From contig NZ_JAJDFY010000001.1 in NCBI RefSeq assembly GCF_024704365.1, positions 2,213,001 through 2,277,000 of the forward strand: DNA of 64,000 nucleotides, in the 5' to 3' direction. This stretch comes from Thermomonas sp. S9. GTDB lineage: Bacteria; Pseudomonadota; Gammaproteobacteria; Xanthomonadales; Xanthomonadaceae. The translations under genes and the position numbers were made by a program. This document shows positions 30,075-39,115 of the stretch, piece by piece. Positions within the stretch are counted from its first letter, which is position 1; each line of letters begins with the position of its first letter. The notes beneath the pieces were generated by a model that had not been told where the DNA came from, searched no databases, and saw nothing but the letters and a program-made list of their open reading frames with translations.

Positions 30075-31122
30075 CGCCGCACCGCCTCCTGCGCCGTGGC
30101 CTGGCGCTGCGCACGCAGGCGCTGCAGGTAGGCGGCCACCGCGGCATTGTGTTCGTCCAGGCTGCGGCTGAACACGTGGCGCCCGCTGCCGTCGCCGACC
30201 GCCACGAAGTACAGCGCATCGCCTGGCTCCGGATGGGTGGCCGCATGCAGCGCGGCCTTGCCGGGCATGGCGATCGGCGTGGGCGGCAGGCCATCGCGGA
30301 TATAGGTGTTGTAGGGCGTGTCGGCGGCTAGGTCCGCGCGGCGGATGTTGCCGGCGTAGCGCTCGCCCAGGCCGTAGATCACGGTGGGGTCGGTCTGCAG
30401 GCGCATCCCCGCCTGCAGGCGGCGCACGAACACGCCGGCGATGCGCGGGCGCTCGTCGGCCACGCCGGTTTCCTTCTCCACGATCGAGGCCAGCACCAGC
30501 GCCTCGTCCGCACTGCGCAGCGGCAGGCCGGATGCGCGCGCCTGCCAGGCCGCCTCCAGCGCCTTGTCCATCGCCGCATGCGCACGCCGCAGCAGGTCGA
30601 GATCGGAATCGCCGCGCACCCAGGCATAGGTCTCGGGCAGGAAGCGCCCTTCCGGGTGCTGTCCGGGGTACCCGAGCTCTGCCATCAGCGCGGCAGCGTC
30701 CATCCCGGCCGTCTTTTGCTGCAGCTGCGGGACTTTGGCGAGCGCGGCGCGCAGATCGCGGAAGGTCCAGCCTTCCACGATGGTGAACCGCCGCTGCAGC
30801 ACCTTGCCGTCGCGCATCGCCAGCAGCAGTTGCCGCGGAGTGATGCCGGCCGGCAGCGCGTACTCGCCAGCCCGGATACGCCCGGCGGCACCGGTCTGGC
30901 GCGCCAGCAGCCGCCAGTACAGCGCTGGCCCGGTCGTGATTCCTGCGCGCGCAGGGCGCGCAGGATCGCCGGCAGCGCATCGCCGCGCGCGACCACCACG
31001 CTGGCCTGCGCGCCAACCCCGGCCAGCGGGGTGTCGGCGAAGCGTTGGTAGCGCGGCCATTGCCAGGCCAGCGCGGCCAGCGCCAGCAGCACGAGCAGCA
31101 ACAGGCCGCGGCGGATGCTCAT
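30071..31122 (-). CDS. mltG: Endolytic murein transglycosylase MltG, frameshifted
   Basis: Inner-membrane lytic transglycosylase that ends nascent peptidoglycan chains. About 350 residues after repair: one N-terminal helix (LLLLVLLALAALAWQW), a LysM-like subdomain, and the YceG core with catalytic Glu in ASIVEKETGVADERP, plus LQTDPTVIYGLG and TPYNTYIRDGLPPTPIAMPG. One G is missing near 30944-30947; restoring it joins AILRALRA to AGITTGPALYWRLL. Start ATG 31122 overlaps the pabC stop (ATGA). Confidence 0.92.
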
Positions 31123-31957
31123 GGCCGGGCCTCGCCGGGCTCGCCGGCCTCGCTGGAAAGGGAAAACATCGGATACGCCATCGCCAGTCGTGCCTGCAGT
31201 TCGGTGGTGGCCGGGTGCGCGTGCCAGCGGTGCGCGCCCAGCGCCGCGACCGGCAGGATACCGCGCACCGCGTTGCACAGGGCCAGTGTCTCGGCGGAGG
31301 CCACCTCCTCCATCGCCAGCTCTGCCTCCTCCAGCAGGCCCTGCGCCAGCGTTTCAGCCGCGCAGCACGCCGGCCACGCCGCAGCGCGCCACCGAAGGGT
31401 GCGCCAGCGGCGGCCGTCGAACGCCAGCAGGTTGGCGGCGGTGGCGCACACCGGGCGCCCGTCGGTATCGCGCATCAGGCCTTCCTCGCAGCCGGCGCGC
31501 TCCACCTCGGCGCGCGCCAGCACCTGCTCCAGCCGATTGCAGTGCTTGATCCCGGCCAGCGCCGGCTGGATCGCCAGGCGGGTCTCGCAGGGATGCAGGC
31601 GCAGCGCCGCGGGCGTCGCCGGCAGCGGGTGCAGCGCCAGCATCCATGTCGGCGGCGCCTCCACCGGGGGCGCATAGCCGCGCCCGCCCTCGCCGCGGGT
31701 CAGCAGCAGCTTGAGCACGCCGGCCTCGACGCCCGCGATCAGCCCGGCGATGCGCGCCTCGATGAACGCCGGCGCCGGCACCGCAATCCCAAGCCGGGCC
31801 GCGCCCGCGCGTAGCCGCGCCAAATGCCGCGGCCACAGCGGCACGCCGCCACGATGGATCCGCATGGTCTCGAACACGCCGTCGCCGTAGTTGAGACCGC
31901 GGTTGGCGAGGGGAGGGCTTCTACCCGCTCGCGACCGATGTATGCAGCGGACGTCAT
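31119..31957 (-). CDS. pabC: Aminodeoxychorismate lyase PabC, frameshifted near the N-terminus
   Basis: PLP enzyme that releases pyruvate from aminodeoxychorismate to give p-aminobenzoate. About 279 residues after repair. The GGGG run at 31910-31913 is one short; a fifth G joins IGRERVEALP to LANRGLNYGDGVFETM, the conserved start of the family. The PLP lysine is in ALAGIKHCNRLEQVL, and EGLMRDTDGRPVCATAANL follows. As given, an internal start at 31877 would lose the first strand. Start ATG 31957 lies inside a long inverted repeat after pabB. Confidence 0.9.
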
Positions 31958-32017
31958 GGGATTCGACTCACCAAGCGAGTATCGGGGAGCGACTGAGTCG
32001 AATCCCGTGACGTCCGC
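31947..32017. repeat. 24-bp inverted repeat covering the pabC start codon
   Basis: Arms 31947-31970 and 31994-32017 match at 23 of 24 positions around a 23-base spacer; the core reads GGGATTCGACTCA in one arm. The only mismatch falls on the A of the pabC ATG. It fills almost the whole pabB-pabC gap, so the mRNA could fold the start codon into a stable stem. Confidence 0.75.
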
Positions 32018-32039
32018 GCGCGCCTGGTCTCCATCGCGA

Positions 32040-33397
32040 TCACTCCACCCCCAGCGCGCGCAGCATGCCACGCGCCTTCGCCCGGGTTTCGTCCAGCTCG
32101 CGCTGCGGGTCGGAGTCGATCACGATGCCGGCGCCGGTGCGGAAGCGCAGCGTGCCGCCTTCAACCTCCGCGCTGCGGATCAGGATGTTGAGGTCGAGAT
32201 CGCCCTCATGGCCCAGCCAGCCCATCGCACCGGTATAGGCACCGCGGCCGCTGCCCTCCAGCTCGGCGATGATCTGCATGCAGCGCACCTTGGGGCAGCC
32301 CGTGATCGTGCCGCCGGGGAACACCGCGGCGATCGCCTGCCCCGGGGTCACCCCGGCGCGCAGCATGCCGCGCACATTGCTGACGATGTGATGCACGTGG
32401 GCGTAGCTTTCCACCGTCATCAGCTCGTCCACCCGCACGCTGCCGGGCGCGCACACGCGGCCGAGGTCGTTGCGTTCGAGGTCCAGCAGCATCACGTGTT
32501 CGGCGCGCTCCTTCGGATGCCCGACCAGCTCGCGGATGCGCGCCGCGTCGTCGTCGCCCGTAAAGCGCGCGCGGGTGCCGGCGATCGGCCGCGTCTGGGC
32601 CACGCCAGCACGCAGCGACAGCAGCCGCTCCGGCGAGGCGCTGACCACGCTGCCCCACGGGCTGCGGAAGATGCCGGCGAACGGCGCCGGATTGTGCCTG
32701 CGCAGGCGGGCGAACAGCGCGGCCGGATCCAGCGCGCGGTCGAACGCCACCCGCCAGCCGCGCGACAGGTTGGCCTGGAACACGTCGCCGGCGGCCAGAT
32801 AGTCCAGCACCCGCGCCACGCCGTCGAGATAGCGCGGCGGCGGGTCTTCCTCGATGGCGATGGGCGGCATCCATGCCGCCAGCGGCGGCAGCGCGCCGGC
32901 GCGTCCCGCGTCATCGACGATGCGTTGCGCCAGGCCTGCTCACCGGCTTCCGCAACGGCCACGCAGTCGCCCGTGGTACGGTCGCGCAGCAGTGCCGCCG
33001 GGCAGCGCAGCGCGACCGCGACCGGCAGACTGCCCGCAGCCGCCGGCAGCCGCAGGACAGGCTCCACCTGCGCGGCCAGCTCGTAGCCCAGCAGCAGCGC
33101 CCAGCCACCGCGGAACGGCCGCGCGGGGCCTGTTGAATCGCCGCCTGCCGCAGCGCGCGCGTCCTGCCAGTGCGCATCCAGCACGCCGAGGAATGTGCCG
33201 GCGAGCGGCGCGCCGGCGAGCGTGCGCACGCACCCGTCGCGGTGCAGGACGAAGCCTTCACCGGCGTGCGCCAGCAGCAGGTCATGCCGGCCCAGCGCGC
33301 CGCCGCTGCTGGACTCCAGCAGCACCGGGTAGCGTGCCGGATCGAGCCGGTGCAGTGCGAGTAGATCAGTATCGGCGGGCAGGGCGCGCGCAGTCAT
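32040..33397 (-). CDS. pabB: Aminodeoxychorismate synthase component I PabB, frameshifted
   Basis: Converts chorismate plus ammonia to 4-amino-4-deoxychorismate. About 452 residues after repair. The C-terminal chorismate-binding domain has ARFTGDDDAARIRELVGHPKE, HVMLLDLERNDLGRVC, FPGGTITGCPKVRCMQII and the closing YTGAMGWLG and RTGAGIVIDSDP elements. A base is missing from the GG pair at 32933-32934; with it EQALAQRIVDDAGR reads through. Start ATG 33397 (MTARALPADTD) lacks a clear ribosome site; a GTG lies further up at 33415. Confidence 0.92.
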
Positions 33398-33420
33398 CGT
33401 GGGGAAGGCACCCACCCAAA

Positions 33421-33442
33421 CCCTCCCGTCAATGAGGGAGGG
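33421..33442 (-). terminator. Hairpin between fabF and pabB
   Basis: CCCTCCC-N8-GGGAGGG followed on the minus strand by TTTGGG. It lies in the 53-base gap after the fabF stop and may end part of the fab transcript or act as a processing site; the T tract is short. Confidence 0.45.
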
Positions 33443-33450
33443 AATGGAGA

Positions 33451-34692
33451 TCAGATCCGCTTGAACACCAGCGTGCTGTTGGTGCCGCCAAAACCAAAGC
33501 CATTCGACACCACCACATTCACCCGCGCCTGACGCGCCGTATTCGGCACGTAATCCAGATCACACCCCTCACCCGGGTTCTCCAGATTGATGGTCGGGGG
33601 AATGATGCCGGTCTCCAGCGCCTTGATCGTGTAGATCGCCTCCACGCCGCCGGCCGCGCCCAGCAGGTGGCCGGTCATCGACTTGGTGGAGCTCACCAGC
33701 GTCCGGTAAGCGTGATCGCCCAGCGCGCGCTTGATCGCCTGCGTCTCGGCCACGTCGCCCAGCGGGGTACTGGTGCCGTGCGCGTTGATGTAGCCCACGT
33801 CCTCCGGATTCACCCCGGCATCGCGCAGCGCCATCGTCATGCAGCGCGCCGGGCCTTCGCCGTTCTCGCTGGGCGCGGTCATGTGGAAGGCGTCGGAGGT
33901 CGCGCCGAAACCGGCCAGCTCGCAGTAGATGCGCGCGCCGCGGGCCCTGGCATGCTCGTATTCCTCCAGCACCAGGATGCCGGCGCCGTCACCCAGCACG
34001 AAGCCGTCGCGGCCGGCGTCCCACGGCCGCGAGGCGCGGGTGGGATCGTCGTTGCGGGTGCTCATCGCCTTCATCGCGCAAAAACCGCCCATCGAAGTCG
34101 GCGAACTGCCGCGCTCGGCACCACCGGCAAACATCACGTCGGCATCGCCGTACTGGATCATGCGCATCGCCACGCCGATGCTGTGGTTGGAGGTGGCACA
34201 GGCGGAAACCGCGGAGAAGGTCGGGCCCTTGATCCCGGTGATCAGCGACAGCTGGCCCGGGAGCATGTTGATGATGGTGCTGGGGATGTAGAACGGGCTG
34301 ATCTTGCGCACCCCGCCCTCGTGCAGCTTGACCGCGGTTTCCTCGATCCCCCAGATACCGCCGATGCCGGCGCCGATCAGCGCGCCGATGCGCTCGGCAT
34401 TGGCCTCGGTGACCTCCAGCCCGGCATCGTCCTTCGCCATCAGCGCGGCGGCGATGCCGTAGTGGATGAAGTGGTCCATCTTCTTCGCGTCCTTCGGGTT
34501 CACCCAGCGGGTGACGTCGAAGTCGCGGATCTCGCCGGCGATGCGGGTGGGAAAGGCGCTGGCGTCGAAGCCCTCCACCATGCCGATCCCGGAGCGGCCA
34601 TGGGTGATCCCGTCCCAGTTGCTGGCCAGGTCATGGCCTAGCGGCGAGACGATGCCCATGCCTGTCACTACCACGCGGCGCTTGCCCATCAT
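33451..34692 (-). CDS. fabF: 3-oxoacyl-ACP synthase II FabF
   Basis: Elongating condensing enzyme of type II fatty-acid synthesis. 413 residues with catalytic Cys in SACATSNHSIG, His in NAHGTSTPLGD and His in STKSMTGHLLGAAG, and the C-terminal SNGFGFGGTNSTL loop. Start taken at 34692 (MMGKRRVVVTG) because GGAGGACAGG precedes it at a good distance. It follows acpP by 153 bases containing a GC-rich hairpin. Confidence 0.96.
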   Translation of the reverse strand: MMGKRRVVVTGMGIVSPLGHDLASNWDGITHGRSGIGMVEGFDASAFPTRIAGEIRDFDVTRWVNPKDAKKMDHFIHYGIAAALMAKDDAGLEVTEANAERIGALIGAGIGGIWGIEETAVKLHEGGVRKISPFYIPSTIINMLPGQLSLITGIKGPTFSAVSACATSNHSIGVAMRMIQYGDADVMFAGGAERGSSPTSMGGFCAMKAMSTRNDDPTRASRPWDAGRDGFVLGDGAGILVLEEYEHARARGARIYCELAGFGATSDAFHMTAPSENGEGPARCMTMALRDAGVNPEDVGYINAHGTSTPLGDVAETQAIKRALGDHAYRTLVSSTKSMTGHLLGAAGGVEAIYTIKALETGIIPPTINLENPGEGCDLDYVPNTARQARVNVVVSNGFGFGGTNSTLVFKRI

Positions 34693-34731
34693 CCTGTCCT
34701 CCACACGCTCGTTACGTTCGATGCAAACACA

Positions 34732-34751
34732 GGGGCCGCATGCGCGGCCCC
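34732..34751 (-). other. GC-rich hairpin in the acpP-fabF gap
   Basis: GGGGCCGC-ATGC-GCGGCCCC, a perfect 8-bp stem with a 4-base loop, without a T tract. In this position it could stabilise the very abundant acpP mRNA end relative to fabF; that role is inferred. Confidence 0.4.
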
Positions 34752-34845
34752 GTGGGTCCCACGGCCACGCGCCGGCAGGCGGCGCGTCCGCGGGCGTGCC
34801 GGGTGGGCGCCGGCACGCGGCCGGGCGTCCGCCCAGGAAAGACCA

Positions 34846-35086
34846 TCACGCCTTGACGTGAGCCTTGATGTAGTCGATCGCCTGCTGCACCGAGGTGATC
34901 TTCTCGGCGTCCTCGTCCGGGATCTCGCACTCGAACTCTTCCTCGAGCCGCCATCACCAGCTCCACGGTATCCAGCGAGTCTGCGCCCAGGTCGTCCACG
35001 AACGACGCGCTGTTGGTGACGTCCTCTTCCTTGACGCCCAGTTGTTCGACGACGATCTTCTTGACGCGTTCTTCGATGGTGCTCAT
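34846..35086 (-). CDS. acpP: Acyl carrier protein AcpP, one-base frameshift
   Basis: Carries fatty acyl chains on 4'-phosphopantetheine. 79 residues when repaired; the attachment serine is Ser37 in [15 protein letters not shown]. An extra base in the CC pair at 34948-34949 shifts the frame after VMA; without it the protein continues [16 protein letters not shown] and ends in IKAHVKA at 34846. The gene is essential, so the insertion is almost certainly a sequence error. A GAGGAG ribosome site precedes the start. It lies in the standard fabG-acpP-fabF order. Confidence 0.96.
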
Positions 35087-35208
35087 GTTGCGTTGCTCCT
35101 CATGGGGCTGTTCGGGCCGTAATGGCTTAGTTTAAGGGAAAAACCGGGCGCTGCATGACCGTGCCGGGGCGCCCGCGGGGGATGCGTGGAAAGCCGCCCG
35201 GGCGGCGC

Positions 35209-35955
35209 TCACGGCATGTACATGCCGCCGTTGACGTGCAGGGTCTCGCCGGTGATGTAGCTGGCGTCGGGCCCGGCGAGGAAGGCCACCGCGCGTGCGA
35301 TGTCGGCCGGCTCGCCGAGGCGGCCCAGCGCGATCTGCGCCAGCATCGCCTCCTTCGCCGCCTCCGGCAGGTTGGCGGTCATGTCGGTGGCGATGAAGCC
35401 CGGCGCAACCACGTTCACGGTGATCCCGCGGGAACCGATTTCCTTGGCCAGCGACTTGCTGAACGCGATGATGCCGGCCTTGGCCGCGGCGTAGTTGGCC
35501 TGCCCGGCGTTGCCGGTGACGCCGATCACCGAGGCGATATTGACGATGCGGCCCTTGCGCGCCTTCATCATCCCGCGCATCACCGCCTTGCTGGCGCGGT
35601 AGACGCTGGTGAGATTGGTGTCGAGGATGGCCTGCCAGTCCTCGTCCTTCATCCGCATCAACAGGTTGTCGCGGGTGATGCCGGCGTTGTTGACCAGGAT
35701 CGAGAGGCCACCGAACTCCGACGACACCGCATCGACCAGCGCCTCGATCGCGCCTGCTTCGTTGACGTTGAGCCGGCGGCCGTGGCCACCGGCGGCGGCC
35801 AGCCGCTCGCCGATCGCCTGCGCGCCGGCGTCCGAGGTGGCGGTGCCGATCACGGTCGCGCCCCGCGCGGCCAGCTCGTCGGCGATCGCGGCCCCGATGC
35901 CGCGCGATGCGCCGGTCACCAGCGCGATTTCACCCTTCAACGGCAACCCACTCAT
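35209..35955 (-). CDS. fabG: 3-oxoacyl-ACP reductase FabG
   Basis: NADPH-dependent short-chain reductase of 248 residues. TGASRGIG near residue 14, NNAGITRDNLLMRM near 87, and the Ser-Tyr-Lys triad in ASVIGVTGNAGQANYAAAKAG. ATG 35955 overlaps the fabD stop (ATGA), so translation is coupled. A GC palindrome (GCCGCCCGGGCGGC) lies just after the stop, before acpP. Confidence 0.97.
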   Translation of the reverse strand: MSGLPLKGEIALVTGASRGIGAAIADELAARGATVIGTATSDAGAQAIGERLAAAGGHGRRLNVNEAGAIEALVDAVSSEFGGLSILVNNAGITRDNLLMRMKDEDWQAILDTNLTSVYRASKAVMRGMMKARKGRIVNIASVIGVTGNAGQANYAAAKAGIIAFSKSLAKEIGSRGITVNVVAPGFIATDMTANLPEAAKEAMLAQIALGRLGEPADIARAVAFLAGPDASYITGETLHVNGGMYMP

Positions 35956-36896
35956 GCGTTCCACTCCTCGATGGCGCCGGCGAACTCCGCCGGGGTGCCC
36001 AACGCGCGCGCGTCGAGCGACTTGTCGATGCGCTTGACCAGGCCAGCCAGCACCTTGCCCGGGCCGCATTCGCCGATCCGGGTGACGCCGCGCGCGGCCA
36101 ACGCCTGCACGCAGTCGGTCCACTGCACCGGTAGATACAGCTGGCGCACCAGCGCGTCGCGGATGCCATCCAGGGTGGCGTGCGCCTGGGCATCCACGTT
36201 CTGCACGACGGGCAGCGCCGGCAGCATCCACTGCAGGCCCGCCATCGTTTCGGCCAGCCGGTTCGCGGCCTCGCGCATCAGCGGGGTGTGCGACGGCACG
36301 CTCACGGCCAGCTTGACCGCCTTGCGCACGCCCTTTTCCTGCAGCAGCGCCAGCGCGCGGTCCACCGCCGCGGCGTCGCCGCCGATCACGATCTGGCCCG
36401 GCGAGTTGTAGTTGGCCGGCACCACCACCTGCGCGCCGGAGGCCTCCGCGCACACGGCCTCGACCAGCGCGTCCTCGGCGCCGAGCACCGCGGCCATCGC
36501 GCCGCTGCCGGCGGGCGCGGCGTCCTGCATCAGCCGGCCGCGAATGCGCACCAGGTGCGCGCCGTCGCGCAGCGACAGCGCACCGGCGGCGACCAGCGCG
36601 GTGTATTCGCCCAGGCTATGCCCGGCCAGCACGGCCGGCGGCGCGCCGTTTTGGGCCTGCCACAGGCGCCACACCGCGATACCCGCCGCCAGCAGCGCCG
36701 GCTGGGTAAACTCGGTGCGGTTGAGCATCTCCTCCGGGCCGCCCTGCGAGAGCGCCCACAGATCGACGCCCGCGCCCTCGGAGGCTTCCTCGAACGTGGC
36801 CTTCACCGACGGATGCAGCTCGGACAGCTCGGCCAGCATGCCGATGGATTGCGAGCCTTGGCCGGGGAATACCAGAGCAAGCGGCGATATGGACAT
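35952..36896 (-). CDS. fabD: Malonyl-CoA:ACP transacylase FabD
   Basis: Loads malonyl groups onto ACP. 314 residues: LVFPGQGSQSIGM near the start, the nucleophile Ser94 in AGHSLGEYTA, the substrate Arg in VRIRGRLMQ, and the catalytic His in VSVPSHTPLM. Start ATG 36896 (MSISPLALVFPGQG) is preferred over the upstream GTG at 36911 because it fits family length. Confidence 0.96.
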   Translation of the reverse strand: MSISPLALVFPGQGSQSIGMLAELSELHPSVKATFEEASEGAGVDLWALSQGGPEEMLNRTEFTQPALLAAGIAVWRLWQAQNGAPPAVLAGHSLGEYTALVAAGALSLRDGAHLVRIRGRLMQDAAPAGSGAMAAVLGAEDALVEAVCAEASGAQVVVPANYNSPGQIVIGGDAAAVDRALALLQEKGVRKAVKLAVSVPSHTPLMREAANRLAETMAGLQWMLPALPVVQNVDAQAHATLDGIRDALVRQLYLPVQWTDCVQALAARGVTRIGECGPGKVLAGLVKRIDKSLDARALGTPAEFAGAIEEWNA

Positions 36897-37082
36897 GGGC
36901 GACTCGTTCACGCGGTGGATTCAGGCCGGACGCGAACGGCGCCGGCGGCGGGCCGGGCATGATACGGGCAATCGCTCCGGCCCGTCTGTACCGGGGCGTA
37001 TGCATGTGCACGAAAGCACATCCACGGAATCGTGCGCGGCGCGACCGCAATCGCGCCGTCACCCGCACGCCGGATCGCGGCC

Positions 37083-38072
37083 TCAGTAGCGCAGCAGGGC
37101 CGAGCCCCAGGTGAAGCCGCCGCCGAAGGCTTCCAGCAGCAGCAGCTGGCCGCGCTGCACGCGGCCCGAGCGCACCGCCTCGTCCAGCGCCAGCGGCACC
37201 GACCCCGAGGAGGTGTTGCCGTGGCGATCCACGGTGACCACCACGCGGTCCATCGGCATCTCCAGCCGCTTGGCGGTGGCCTCGATGATGCGCAGATTGG
37301 CCTGGTGCGGCACCAGCCAGTCGATCGCGGTGCGCTCCAGCCCGTTGGATTCCAGCGCCTCCTCGACCACCGCATCCAGCGCCTTCACCGCGTGCTTGAA
37401 CACTTCGTTGCCGGTCATCATCACGCGCACCCCGGCGTTGTCCTCGCCGGGCTTGAATCCGGCGGACACGCCCACCGGGCTCCACAGCAGCTCCTTCTTG
37501 CTGCCGTCGGCGTGCATGTGGGTGCTGAGGATGCCGGTCTCGGCATCGGCCTTGAGCACCGCCGCGCCGGCGCCGTCGCCGAACAGCACGCAGGTGCCGC
37601 GGTCACTCCAGTCCAGCATGCGGGTGAGGGTCTCGGCGCCGATCACCAGCGCCGTCTTCGCCGCGCCAGAGCGGATGAACTTGTCGGCGATGGTCAGCGC
37701 GTAGATGAAGCCGGAGCACGCCGCGTTGACGTCGAATGCCGGGCAGCCGGCGATGCCCAGCCTGTGCTGGATCAGGCAGGCGGTGGACGGGAAGATGAGG
37801 TCGGGCGTGGTGGTGCCGACCACGAGCAGGTCGATCTCGTCGGCGCCGACGCCGGCGGCCTCCAGCGCGCGCAGCGCCGCCTGGTAGCCGAGGTCGGAGG
37901 TGGTCTCGCCCTCCGCCGCGACGTGGCGTTCGCGGATGCCGGTACGCGCGGCGATCCACTCGTCGCTGGTGTCCACCATCTTCGCCAGGTCGTCGTTGGT
38001 CAGCACTTTCTCCGGCAGGTAGCTGCCGGTGCCGGCGATACGGGCGAAAATGCGGTGTTCGGTCTGGCTCAT
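37083..38072 (-). CDS. fabH: 3-oxoacyl-ACP synthase III FabH
   Basis: Starts fatty-acid synthesis by condensing acetyl-CoA with malonyl-ACP. 329 residues with catalytic Cys119 in [11 protein letters not shown], His in [11 protein letters not shown] and Asn in [11 protein letters not shown]. Start 38072 ([14 protein letters not shown]) has GGGAGAA upstream. A 186-base gap with no recognisable gene separates it from fabD, and a terminator-like hairpin lies before it. Confidence 0.96.
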   Translation of the reverse strand: MSQTEHRIFARIAGTGSYLPEKVLTNDDLAKMVDTSDEWIAARTGIRERHVAAEGETTSDLGYQAALRALEAAGVGADEIDLLVVGTTTPDLIFPSTACLIQHRLGIAGCPAFDVNAACSGFIYALTIADKFIRSGAAKTALVIGAETLTRMLDWSDRGTCVLFGDGAGAAVLKADAETGILSTHMHADGSKKELLWSPVGVSAGFKPGEDNAGVRVMMTGNEVFKHAVKALDAVVEEALESNGLERTAIDWLVPHQANLRIIEATAKRLEMPMDRVVVTVDRHGNTSSGSVPLALDEAVRSGRVQRGQLLLLEAFGGGFTWGSALLRY

Positions 38073-38149
38073 GCGCTGGAGTTCTCCCTGGCGATTGGAC
38101 AAGGGTAGCCGATCGCCGGATGTGGGCGGCGCGCGCAAAACGCGACGGC

Positions 38150-38184
38150 AAAAAACGCCAACGGCCGCACCATCGGGTGCGGCC
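38150..38184 (-). terminator. Hairpin plus T run between rpmF and fabH
   Basis: Perfect stem GGCCGCACC-N4-GGTGCGGCC (38163-38184) followed on the minus strand by GTTGGCG and six T. It has the form of an intrinsic terminator after rpmF and would limit readthrough into the fab genes. Confidence 0.6.
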
Positions 38185-38220
38185 GGGCGGCGTCAGCGCC
38201 GGCGGCCTTGCGGCCGGCGA

Positions 38221-38415
38221 TCACTCTTCGTCGACGACCTTGGTCTTCGGGGCCACGACCTGTTTGCCGCGGTAGTAGCCGTCGGCGGTGACGTGGTGGC
38301 GCAGGTGGGTCTCGCCGCTGGTCGGATCGGTGGCCAGCTGCTTGGCGGACAGGGCGTCGTGCGCGCGGCGCATGCCGCGGCGGGACGGGGAAACGCGGGA
38401 CTTCTGAACGGCCAT
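38221..38415 (-). CDS. rpmF: 50S ribosomal protein L32
   Basis: 64-residue L32 with the conserved N-terminal [22 protein letters not shown] and the [15 protein letters not shown] region. It lacks the zinc-ligand cysteines of the C+ form, as usual in gammaproteobacteria. It sits in the standard yceD-rpmF-fabH order, 68 bases after yceD. Confidence 0.97.
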   Translation of the reverse strand: MAVQKSRVSPSRRGMRRAHDALSAKQLATDPTSGETHLRHHVTADGYYRGKQVVAPKTKVVDEE

Positions 38416-38483
38416 GGGACAACTCCAAAAAACGATACGTGATGCTGGATGCGACGATCGGCGGTGAACCGCGGATTATCGCA

Positions 38484-39002
38484 CTATTCCTTCTTCCACC
38501 CCGACAGCGCCGCGAACGGACTGGCCTGGGCCACCTCTTCGGCGGTCGGCGCGAACTCGCGCTCCACCGCCTCGGCATCGGGCGACACCGGCACCACCGG
38601 CAACGCCAGAATCAACTCGTCCTCGACCAGGTCGGCCGGCCGCAGCAGGCCATCCGGCGCCACCAGCAGCGCCTCGTAGCCGGCCGGCAGGGCCGCTTCG
38701 TCGGCCTCGTCACGGATCAGGCCCAGCCGCTGCTGCAGGCGCACCGGCAGCAGGAAGCGCTGCAGACTGCGCTGGCATTCCAGCGGCAGGGCGGCCTCGA
38801 TCCGCAGCTCGGCGTATGGCAGCTGCATCGGGTCGGTGCCGAACGCCAGCACGAAGCGGGCCTCGCCATCGCCGTCGAGCAGGCTGCCGCGCAGGCGCGA
38901 CATCGCCGCCAGCGGCACCCGGCCTTCGAACTCGCGCCGGGCCGCCACCATGCGCCAGGCATCCAGAACCTCGGGAATGCGGCTGGCGGATGGCTCGGAC
39001 AT
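38484..39002 (-). CDS. yceD: YceD/DUF177 family protein (23S rRNA accumulation protein)
   Basis: 172-residue protein of the DUF177 family, linked in E. coli and plants to 23S rRNA levels. Conserved features are the ECQRSLQ strand (cysteine pair reduced to one), the DLVEDELILALPVVPV motif near residue 130, and the C-terminal SPFAALSGWKK. It heads the rpmF-fab unit. A consensus sigma-70 promoter ends only 10 bases before its ATG, so the message would have almost no leader, or the true start is further in. Confidence 0.9.
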   Translation of the reverse strand: MSEPSASRIPEVLDAWRMVAARREFEGRVPLAAMSRLRGSLLDGDGEARFVLAFGTDPMQLPYAELRIEAALPLECQRSLQRFLLPVRLQQRLGLIRDEADEAALPAGYEALLVAPDGLLRPADLVEDELILALPVVPVSPDAEAVEREFAPTAEEVAQASPFAALSGWKKE

Positions 39003-39012
39003 AAGACGCGGC

Positions 39013-39041
39013 ATCCTACGGATTCGGGGCTTTTCTGTCAA
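39013..39041 (-). promoter_or_regulatory. Consensus sigma-70 promoter for yceD-rpmF-fab
   Basis: Minus-strand TTGACA (39041-39036), 17-base spacer, TAGGAT (39018-39013). Perfect -35 and near-perfect -10 at ideal spacing in a GC-rich background. The predicted transcription start at about 39006 lies 4-5 bases before the yceD ATG. Confidence 0.75.
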
Positions 39042-39115
39042 ATCAACACGATAGCCGGAGCCTGCCGCGCAGCGCCGGGTTTGCGCCCTCCGGCGTCCTC
39101 GCGCAGACTGTGCCG

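Noticed and set aside
31950-32014. Possible tRNA remnant, because GTCGAATCCCGT resembles a T-arm
   Set aside because: No acceptor, D or anticodon stem can be drawn, the TTC of the T-loop is absent, and the sequence is explained as one arm of a long inverted repeat.
34712-35086. Programmed frameshifting in acpP or other broken genes
   Set aside because: No shared slippery heptamer or downstream pseudoknot is seen, and the affected genes are unrelated; simple sequence error explains all.
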